64,000 nt of DNA, from assembly GCF_014192395.1 (NCBI RefSeq), contig NZ_JACHXW010000007.1, forward strand, positions 269,828 through 333,827, written 5' to 3'. Below the pieces are notes generated by a model, which was given only the letters and a program-made list of their open reading frames with translations, made no database searches and was not told where the DNA came from. Both the position numbers and the translations under genes were made by a program. Of this stretch, positions 1 through 7,900 are shown one piece after another. Each line of letters begins with the position of its first letter. Positions within the stretch are counted from its first letter, which is position 1. The DNA comes from Paenibacillus endophyticus (GTDB taxonomy: Bacteria > Bacillota > Bacilli > Paenibacillales > Paenibacillaceae).

Positions 1-7
1 CATAGGA

Positions 8-1090
8 TTAATCAACCACAATTCCTCCGTCTTCGAAATAATCATCCGTTTCAATAATCGGCAAGCAGTTTTCTGCTAACACGTCAAAATAATTAGTTCC
101 CCAAGATAAACCTATTCCAAATCCGGGCGCCAGCACTTTTTTTATTCCCTGTTCTTTGCCCCCATACGCATCACAAATGGTTATGGGTATTGATGTTACA
201 CTTGTATTTCCGTATCTGTCCATGGAAACTCCGAGCTTATCAAGCGAGATCTTTGCTTTTTTAGCAATATGCTTGAGCATAAATACATTTGCCTGATGAG
301 GTGCAAACAGGTCATAGTCATTATGAGATATATTATGTTCTGCCATAAAACTTTTTAACATATTGGGAACCTCGGTGATGGTAAAATCGAATACCTCTGC
401 CCCATTCATGTATAAATCATAATCAGAGCGAAGCACACCTTCACCAAACTCTCTACGTTCATGACTGCCTTTTGGAGTGCGGCAAGCACCGGCTGGTGTA
501 ATTATAGATTTATATCCAGTACCATCAGTATAATAACAGTAAGGAATTTGCGACGCTTCATCATGCTCAAGGGCTGTGGCAAATCCAGAATCACCAAATA
601 ACATAGCAGCGGACTTGTCCAAGGGCGATATACCTTTCGTTGATGTATCTCCACCCAAGAATAAAATACGCTTTGTATCTCCGGTCTGCATCAATGAGCC
701 TGCAATATATATACCATATACGAAACCGGAACAGCCTAAATTTACGTCAAATGCAATACAATCTTTTTTCAAGCCTAACCGTCCGTGCAAAACACATGCA
801 GTGGCTGGAGCTATATAATCAGGACTTTGTGTTACAAAAATCAAACCATCAATGCTGTTAATGTCCCATTCCAAGTGCTTAATAAGATCCTGCGCTGCTA
901 CAAAAGCTAAATCAGAGGCTGTTTGTTTTTCTGATGCTACGTGACGTTGTTCGACGCCGGTCATTTTGACAAATTTTGAAACACTCTCTTCTCCGAATAG
1001 CCCATTACTTTCCGAAGTTTTTACTACAGTTTTAGGCACTGCACATGCAATACCTCGTATTGCTATATTTCTTAAGATTCCTTTTGGCAT
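8..1090 (-). CDS. Beta-ketoacyl-ACP synthase III-like enzyme (360 aa)
   Basis: FabH-type thiolase-fold condensing enzyme, expected to join an acyl-CoA starter (or another acyl donor) to an ACP-bound extender in the cytoplasm. The Cys-His-Asn triad is intact: Cys120 in NLGCSGF, His265 in PHQAN and Asn295 in GNTS. At 360 residues it is longer than housekeeping FabH (about 310-330), with a C-terminal extension ending in acidic residues. The ATG has the SD GAGGCG, which overlaps the end of the acyl carrier gene upstream, so the two are probably translationally coupled. An ATG on the same strand occupies bases 3-1, just after this stop, so the operon probably continues past the left edge. A second synthase lies two genes upstream. 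Two specialised KAS III enzymes flanking a free-standing ACP suggest a dedicated acyl or polyketide-like pathway rather than bulk lipid synthesis; that role is inferred. Confidence 0.85.
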   Translation of the reverse strand: MPKGILRNIAIRGIACAVPKTVVKTSESNGLFGEESVSKFVKMTGVEQRHVASEKQTASDLAFVAAQDLIKHLEWDINSIDGLIFVTQSPDYIAPATACVLHGRLGLKKDCIAFDVNLGCSGFVYGIYIAGSLMQTGDTKRILFLGGDTSTKGISPLDKSAAMLFGDSGFATALEHDEASQIPYCYYTDGTGYKSIITPAGACRTPKGSHERREFGEGVLRSDYDLYMNGAEVFDFTITEVPNMLKSFMAEHNISHNDYDLFAPHQANVFMLKHIAKKAKISLDKLGVSMDRYGNTSVTSIPITICDAYGGKEQGIKKVLAPGFGIGLSWGTNYFDVLAENCLPIIETDDYFEDGGIVVD

Positions 1091-1100
1091 ATACGACGCC

Positions 1101-1319
1101 TCATTCCATAAAGTCGATGATGTCTTGCACTGTTTTGAACTCTTTAATCATGGCTCCGGTTAATCTCTTTTCGAAATGTTCATCAACAAGAGCAATTAAC
1201 GAAATTGCCGCAAGCGAATCCCAGCTTTCTAAGGATTCAAGCTTGCAAGTCATCTCTAACGACCCCTGTTCAAGCTCTAACATATCTTCCAGCAAGTCTA
1301 ATTTTGTTTGTACGTTCAT
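1101..1319 (-). CDS. Free-standing acyl carrier protein (72 aa)
   Basis: Small acidic acyl carrier protein. The phosphopantetheine serine lies in WDSLAAIS at about residue 35, close to the canonical DSL motif, and the rest predicts as the usual four-helix bundle. I place the start at the ATG ending at 1319 (MNVQTK), which has GGAGG eight bases upstream. A TTG 15 bases further upstream lies inside the SD itself and is not credible. The gene sits between two KAS III-like synthases on the same strand, with gaps of about 10 and 36 bases, so it is probably their dedicated acyl donor or acceptor. It is more divergent than a housekeeping AcpP, which fits a specialised pathway. A phosphopantetheinyl transferase would be needed and is not in the window. 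Confidence 0.85.
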   Translation of the reverse strand: MNVQTKLDLLEDMLELEQGSLEMTCKLESLESWDSLAAISLIALVDEHFEKRLTGAMIKEFKTVQDIIDFME

Positions 1320-1355
1320 ACTCATTTCCTCCAATTTAAATTAAAATATCTATAT

Positions 1356-2339
1356 TTACCATACGATGATGGTTGAACCCCAGGATAATCCTACTCCAAA
1401 ACCTACAAGAAGGATAGTGTCACCTCTTTTGATGCGACCCTCATTCTCAGCCTGACAAAGTGCAATTGGTATTGTTGATGATACCGTATTACCTGTATCA
1501 CTCATGTTTATAAAAAATTTATCCTCTGGAATGTAACACTTTTTCCTTAAGTGATCTAACATATAACTGTTTGCTTGATGAAACACAAAAAAATCGATAT
1601 CATTAAAGGTTAGGTTATTTTTTATCAAAACGTTTTCTATAGATTTCGGAACAACATCTATAGTAAAATTGAATATTTCTGGTCCATTCATGTATAGGCT
1701 ATTACTTAAACCATCTTGATTATTGTTTTCTGTCCTTCTTGACCTGACTCCACTTGATGAAACGATCAAATGTTCCGCGCCGCTTCCATCAGTGCCCAAG
1801 TCGAATTCTTTAATTTGCGAGGCCTCACTATAAGAAATTAGAGCCGCGGCTGCTCCATCGCCAAAAATGGTTACAACACTTTTTTCTCTTGGATTAATAT
1901 ATTTTGAATAGGTTTCTGCAGTAATTAAGAGTATATTCTTTGCTATATTCGTATTTATTAATGATTTTGCCACAGCTAGTCCATATATAAAAGCTGAACA
2001 ACCCAAATTAATATCAAAAGCGCCAGCAGATTTGGGAATCTCTAATCGGTCTTGCAGTATACAAGCTGTTGTTGGAACATTATAATCTGGGCTTTGTGTA
2101 AAAAGGATTACAAAATCTATATCTTTGGGTTCAATTGAATGGTTCTCAAATAATTTTTTGGCAGCACAGTAAGCAAGGTCAGATACATATTCATCATCAT
2201 TTGCAATGTGTCTATTTACTATTCCTGTTTTATTGTAAATTTTTTCCTCCGTCCAACCCGGGAAAGTTTTTGCCAGATCTGCGTTTGAGAGAATCTTTTG
2301 AGGAAGAAAATATTCAATTGCTTTTATCCCTATGTTCAT
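1356..2339 (-). CDS. Beta-ketoacyl-ACP synthase III-like enzyme (327 aa)
   Basis: Second FabH-type condensing enzyme, first visible gene of the KAS III-ACP-KAS III operon. Catalytic residues are present: Cys114 in NLGCSAF, His254 in FHQAN and Asn284 in GNTVS. The length is normal for the family, and the C-terminal glycine-rich VGFGVGLSWGS motif is close to that of the downstream paralogue. The ATG follows a strong SD (GAGGGGGA). The two synthases are clearly related (shared MNG, HQAN and GFG-GLSWG motifs) but diverged, so they probably differ in acyl substrate or one catalyses a non-condensing acyl transfer. I cannot predict the product. The promoter must lie in the AT-rich stretch 2340-2545, but I saw no convincing -35/-10 pair there. 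Confidence 0.85.
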   Translation of the reverse strand: MNIGIKAIEYFLPQKILSNADLAKTFPGWTEEKIYNKTGIVNRHIANDDEYVSDLAYCAAKKLFENHSIEPKDIDFVILFTQSPDYNVPTTACILQDRLEIPKSAGAFDINLGCSAFIYGLAVAKSLINTNIAKNILLITAETYSKYINPREKSVVTIFGDGAAAALISYSEASQIKEFDLGTDGSGAEHLIVSSSGVRSRRTENNNQDGLSNSLYMNGPEIFNFTIDVVPKSIENVLIKNNLTFNDIDFFVFHQANSYMLDHLRKKCYIPEDKFFINMSDTGNTVSSTIPIALCQAENEGRIKRGDTILLVGFGVGLSWGSTIIVW

Positions 2340-2545
2340 TCCAAATCCCCCTCAGATTACCTAAAACCACCTATTATCAAAGTTTTTTTCTATACACTTT
2401 AATATCGACAATTATCGATAAAATCTTTACATTATCATTCATTAAAGTTCAAAGAAACATATTACTAAATAGTATATCATTTAAAGGGATGCTTATTAAA
2501 TAGAAATTGATGAGTTGATTCCAAGACACCTCTTTCCACCCAGAC

Positions 2546-2813
2546 CTATGCAATCTGCTTATCAAGCCGATTCTCACGTTTATCCCACGGACCATCCGCA
2601 AATCCGTGGTCCCGTATCTTTTTAACTACTTGGAGACAGCGTACCTATATGGAAGGTGTGACGTCCGGCCTTTCTTGTTCAGAGTCATATGAAAAAACGC
2701 GAAAAAGTGCAGATCTGATTCAAAAGAATTTCTTCCAGCAATGCGGTCCATCTAAGATCCTCTTCTTCATATCTGGTTGGCTTAAGATACTTGTGGTAAG
2801 ACTTTAATAGCTC
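2546..2813 (-). pseudogene. Decayed coding remnant, family not recognised
   Basis: On the minus strand this stretch reads as coding-like segments broken by frame changes. One segment begins ELLKSYHKYLKPTRYEEED and continues about 20 residues to a stop. A shifted segment starts SYDSEQERPDVTPSI, then an in-frame stop, then VRCLQVVKKIRDHGF and on to DKRENRLDKQIA and a TAG at 2546-2548. The charged, protein-like composition contrasts with the noncoding flanks, and there is no start codon with an SD. It looks like the eroded end of an acquired gene between the ABC-F gene and the KAS III operon. I do not recognise the family. The rest of the gap 2340-2945 is AT-rich and holds only the hairpin at 2850-2878. 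Confidence 0.35.
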
Positions 2814-2849
2814 CTACCAGTCCTCGGGAAATCCATCAATGTAGCAAAG

Positions 2850-2878
2850 AGACACTGAGATTCTACTCATCAGTGTCT
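2850..2878. terminator. Hairpin, possible terminator after the ABC-F gene
   Basis: Perfect nine-base arms AGACACTGA and TCAGTGTCT separated by 11 bases, about 70 bases past the ABC-F stop. The run of T follows on the plus-strand side (TTTTAATTAAT), while the minus-strand side has only CTTTG. It may therefore act weakly on the minus strand or belong to the eroded neighbourhood. Confidence 0.45.
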
Positions 2879-2945
2879 TTTAATTAATACTTTTTTACCA
2901 TCATCGTTAAACTCAAACTCGTTCACTTTAGCCCTATCCGCTGTT

Positions 2946-4685
2946 TTAAAGCAGCTTAATCAGCTCTTCCAGCTCATCAACCCATACTTTTGCAAGTTCA
3001 AAATCAGTATCTTTTAAAGCCAATTCTATTTTCATTTCAAGTGACTTTTTCTTTTGTTCCGTTTCTAAATAATCTTTATTAAAATGACTCGCATAAATCA
3101 TCTGTCTAAATTTGCGCATACTCATTTTTCTGATCGTCTTATCGTCAATGATTAACACATAATCCATTCCATTTACAACGGAATAAAAATCATGAGAAAT
3201 CATAAGAATCGCACCTTTATAGTCTTCAATGGCTTTATCCAGTGCGATCTGCGTATAGATGTCTAAATGGCTTGTCGGTTCATCAAGAAGCAGTAGGTTG
3301 GCTTGACTGGCAGAAACTTTAGCCAATTGAAGCATGTTTTTTTCTCCGCCGGATAAAGACTCGATTTTTTGATTCAGCATTTCTCCTTCAAAGCCATAGT
3401 TTGAAAGATACGATCTAATCTCATCATACGTTTTAAATCCGGCATCGATGAATTCATGTAGTATGGTATTGGAATCCTTTAGCGTTTCGCCTTGAAGCTG
3501 TGATAAATAAGCCACTTTAACATCAGCATTTATTTCGATTGAATCATGATTGTTTTGAAAGATTTCTCGGAGTAAGGTCGTTTTCCCGGTACCGTTAGCA
3601 CCGATAATGGCTACTTTATCCGTAGATTTGATCTCAAAGTTCACATTTTCCAAAAGCAGCTCATCAAAGGAAACGCTATAATCATTGACATTAACCACAG
3701 TGGTGTCTTCCATTTTATGAGCCATACCAAAACGAATATCCGGCTGCTTAATATCGACAAACGGCGCTTTGATTTTACGCGCCTCCAGCCTTTCTTGAAA
3801 CTTGACTCTGGCTTTTAACGCTCTGCCTCTGGATGCTCCCGAATTATAGGTGGCGATCGCTCGAAGATTATCGATGATGTGCTCGTTTCTCTCGATTTCC
3901 TCCTCTTCGGCAACGGTTAATTCTTGCAGCTCAATTTTGGTCTGAAGCAAAGAGAAGTTATAATCGATATATCGCCCATCAAACTCTTGGATCTCCGTAT
4001 TTTCGAGATGTATGATTTTGTTGAAGCAATGATTCAACAGATATCGGTTGTGCGTAACCACCAGCAGCATGCCTTTGTGGGAATTGATCAATTTTTTAAG
4101 CGCATTTAGGTTTTCAAAGTCCAAAAATACATCGGGTTCGTCCATAATAAGCAAGTCCGGACGGCTAAGCATTTCCTTCATTACTTGAATAAGTTTGAAT
4201 TCCCCGCCGCTCAGGTTGGATACGTTAAGATCTTTCAGCTTCATGAGGTTTGCCAGGTTCAACTGCTTATTAATGGTGTTTTCAAAATTGTCCCCGTCCA
4301 TCGACTCGAAGGCGTCCAAAGCCGATTGATATTTTTCCAGCAGCGAATCCATATCCGACGTGGTTGCCATTTCAGCATAAATCGATGTGATTTCATCTTG
4401 TATTTTGATAAATTGTTCTCCGATATATTCAAAAACGGTCATTTCTTCGGTTTTGTCCACTTGCGAGAACTGACTCACATGCCCAATTCTGCAATCCGGG
4501 TCGATCTCTAACTTGCCATCATACAAATATCTTTCCGGATCCGTCAGGATATCGATCAGCGTACTTTTCCCACTGCCGCTTGTTCCGATAAAAGCGCAAT
4601 GTTGACCCTCTTCAAGCGTAAACGAAATGTTGGTATAGAGTTTTTTTTGCGGAAACGAGAAGGATAAGTTATCAACTTTTATCAT
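2946..4685 (-). CDS. ABC-F family ATPase (579 aa)
   Basis: Soluble twin-ATPase protein of the ABC-F class, which act on the ribosome as translation factors or antibiotic target-protection proteins. NBD1: Walker A GTSGSGKS (34-41), signature LSGGE (158-162), Walker B region LLIMDEP (178-184). A charged alpha-helical interdomain linker runs about 250-310. NBD2: Walker A GANGTGKT (362-369), signature LSGGE (444-448), Walker B LLLLDEP (465-471). There are no membrane segments. NBD1 reads DEPDVFLD where most ABC-F proteins read DEPTNHLD, while NBD2 has DEPTSHLD. The ATG has AAAGG upstream. The neighbouring KAS III/ACP operon makes a self-resistance role possible, but a general ribosome-rescue role cannot be excluded. 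The 150-base leader shows no clear upstream peptide. Confidence 0.85.
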   Translation of the reverse strand: MIKVDNLSFSFPQKKLYTNISFTLEEGQHCAFIGTSGSGKSTLIDILTDPERYLYDGKLEIDPDCRIGHVSQFSQVDKTEEMTVFEYIGEQFIKIQDEITSIYAEMATTSDMDSLLEKYQSALDAFESMDGDNFENTINKQLNLANLMKLKDLNVSNLSGGEFKLIQVMKEMLSRPDLLIMDEPDVFLDFENLNALKKLINSHKGMLLVVTHNRYLLNHCFNKIIHLENTEIQEFDGRYIDYNFSLLQTKIELQELTVAEEEEIERNEHIIDNLRAIATYNSGASRGRALKARVKFQERLEARKIKAPFVDIKQPDIRFGMAHKMEDTTVVNVNDYSVSFDELLLENVNFEIKSTDKVAIIGANGTGKTTLLREIFQNNHDSIEINADVKVAYLSQLQGETLKDSNTILHEFIDAGFKTYDEIRSYLSNYGFEGEMLNQKIESLSGGEKNMLQLAKVSASQANLLLLDEPTSHLDIYTQIALDKAIEDYKGAILMISHDFYSVVNGMDYVLIIDDKTIRKMSMRKFRQMIYASHFNKDYLETEQKKKSLEMKIELALKDTDFELAKVWVDELEELIKLL

Positions 4686-4831
4686 AGTGTTACCTTTCTT
4701 GACAGCTAAAATGGTGATTATTGTTAGATGTAAGTCTGTGGAATAGTGGCTTGTTTCTACTTTACCACTCCGTTTTTCAACTGCATAGGCTACACTTCGT
4801 TGGACAGAAAAAATAAGGGCTTATAGTCAGT

Positions 4832-4868
4832 AAAAAAGGTTCATCGCAGCAGTCAGCCACGATGAACC
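4832..4868 (-). terminator. Rho-independent terminator of the SLH protein gene
   Basis: Perfect nine-base stem GGTTCATCG / CGATGAACC (4838-4846, 4860-4868) followed on the minus strand by a run of six T. It lies 36 bases past the stop of the SLH gene. Confidence 0.85.
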
Positions 4869-4903
4869 CTTTCATAAAAAGAAACTACGTTATAATAACT
4901 TCA

Positions 4904-7900
4904 TTAAAGCTTTCTAAAACCTGGAAGGCCAGGGAATTGACTTCCCAGAACTCCTGGAAATCCTGGGAATCCCGGAAATCCTGGATTTTCGCCTCCTCCG
5001 CCTTCTTCATCAGCCAAAATAAGCTCATATGTCACATTTTGTGCAGGTACTAAGTTCAAATCAAATTCCTTAATTTCCGGTGCTCCATCTAATGCCTTCC
5101 ATCCAATTCCAGTCAATCCTAATTCCCAGACAAATTTACTTGGAATCATAAATTGTACGCCAAAACGGTAGGTTTCCTCATTGATTACCTTTACTTCTTG
5201 TGTAAACGGATCAATAACTATAAATTTCACTTTATACACATTTCTATCATAATACAGCTTCAACGTCGTGCTACCATCTGCATGAACAACTCCACTGCTT
5301 ATGGGTTCGTAATCGGTACCCGTTCCTTGTAGCGCATAGAATCCGGAGTAGGTTTTATGGGTTGCAGTTACCGTGTCCCCTATTGCTCCTTGTAGCACTT
5401 CTGTATCCACTAATTCAAATGGACCATCAATACCCGTACCTCTTTGATAATGCTCCACCGTATACTTTTGCCTCTCTGAAGCCTCCGTCCACTGTGCAGT
5501 GTAGGTCAGATTTCCCGCTGGCATTTCACGATTCTCCGACGGAATTGCAGGTGACCAGCCTGCAAATTTATAACCATCACGCGTTGGATCAGATGGTATT
5601 TGATAAGGCATTCCTGCAATCAAATAGCTTTTCCCAGAAACACCATCTGCAAAAGCTCCTCCATTCAAATCAAAAGTTAGCTCATACTTACGCTGTAGGT
5701 ATTGTTTCACTACAAGATTTTTAGGATTATCCGGATCTACTACAATTTTATAATCTGTTGGAAGACCCCAATCATCTGCTAACTCGTACTCATTTGGACT
5801 GTTATAATAGCCTGTCGCTTGGGAACGAGCATTGAACTCTTTGAATGCAGTAGCCAAATAAATTTCACTACCGACTTTCAAAAATTGTCCATCGTAGCTA
5901 TCTCTTGAATAATATTCTACGAGTACCCTCATGTCCTTCTTTAAATCGAAATATGCCGTATAGGTTTTCGATGTAGCTGGAACAACCTCATCCATTGATT
6001 CCCAACCCAGGAAGGCAAGACCTTCAACATTCGTCACATAGCTCGGAACATTCAATCTGTCCCCATACTTCATGTATTCAATATACCTGCCTGCGGAAAT
6101 CGGTACATCATCTGTTGCCTTCGAATAGTCGTGTTGGAAGATCAGCTCAATCGTATCGCGCTTATAATAGTACTTGATTACAGTTGATCCGTCTGCTTTA
6201 ATCACCTCATGAGTCTTTTGAGGTGTAATAAATCCTGGGATATACTTCGGATCTACTGAAGGTAAAGCATTCGTTTTTCCTCTTAATTTTTCTGTATCGA
6301 CTAATGTGTAGCCCTTATCATGTAAATTCTCAGAATAGGTTTCAACTAGATACGGCGTATCCGTAGCAGGTACAAATGCAGCATAAAAGTTACGATTTTT
6401 AACATCCATTACAGTTGGAAGCGGAACCTTCCAACCTATCGTTCCCATACTTTCATTATACCAACCTGCAAATGTATAACCTTGCTTTGTAGGATCCGGA
6501 ATCTGAGGAATCGCTGATAAATATGGACCAATAATCTGCCGCATGACTCTCATTTCGGAAATTGGCGATTGGTCATCAAGTTCCTTCAAGGTAATGGTAT
6601 AGCTATCATTAAGATTATCGTATGAGAGTTTATAGGTACGAGTCAGACCACCAGAACCTAATGATGCGCTTGATCCGTCATAAGTGATATATAATTTGGT
6701 TTCATAGCCAGTGTCTTCATCACGATCAGGTGTAATTGTACGATTGCGAGGATCATATCTGAACAAGTCCCTCTCCGCGAAACTGATTCTAAAGAAAGAA
6801 GGATCATGTATAGAAGAAGTGACTTCACCATCGTGTAAATCCATCTTATCCATCATAAAGTATTCAAGCGGTAATTGATAAGAGGTCTTTCCAAGCTCAC
6901 CATGTATCGTAATCGGCTCTATATCATCCTGTTCGTAAGAAAAATCCAGAATCGCGTTACGTGTACCCATTTCGAATAAAGGCTTCTCATAGGTCGTTGA
7001 GAAAGGTACAACCGAGAAGGTTCCTTTAAACGCCTGCGCAATAATTTTTATCTCTAAATATAGCCCGATCTCTAAATGATAAGCGCCTTTCATGTTAGAA
7101 ATCGCCGGGCTGCCTGCTACCCTCTCATAATGATAATAGAAGAAGCCCCATAGTTTAATATATCCGCCTAACTCTGCTTGCACCCCAATGCTATTAAGCG
7201 TCGTGGATAGGGCACCGACCTCTACCGTAAGGCGAATCCCCGCCCTTAACCCTAATTCACCCATCGCATAGAAGGTAAAGTTATACTTTTCAGGTACAAG
7301 CGTAGTTTGAGAGTTTCTAACCTGAGCTGCCATGATACGCATATTGAAGCTATAACGTTGCCCGTTTTCATACGTATATATAATTCCAACCGAGATATTA
7401 ACCTTTGCACTCACTACAAACTCTGCCTTAAATACAACCTCAAAAATACCGTAAACGACTCGCGTGCTAGTTCTAAATATTTCTTTCGTAACGATGTCAA
7501 CCCAATCAATATCTTCGTTCTCTAAGAATTCTTGATATAGCTCGGGCAAGTCATTTGAAATCTCATCAATTTCATTATCGGTGTACTTTTCAGTCTCTTC
7601 CATAACCTCTTTAATTTGTCTGGCGACGTTAATAACATCATCACTTTTCCAATCAATATCTTCCTCTTTTTCAAATAGGCCGAGATTGGCATCGAATCTT
7701 ACTGCCGTATACGTATATACATCAAGATCTACATGTACTGAATAATCGACAGGTATGGATATGAACCAGAAATCTTCCCAGTAAATCTCGCCACCGGCGC
7801 TAAGGTTAACTGAAAACTCTTGTTCAAATGTTCCTGTTAATTTAATTTTGATTTCGTGATCTGCACTAACTTCAATCGCTACTTCTGCTTCAATTTCTAA

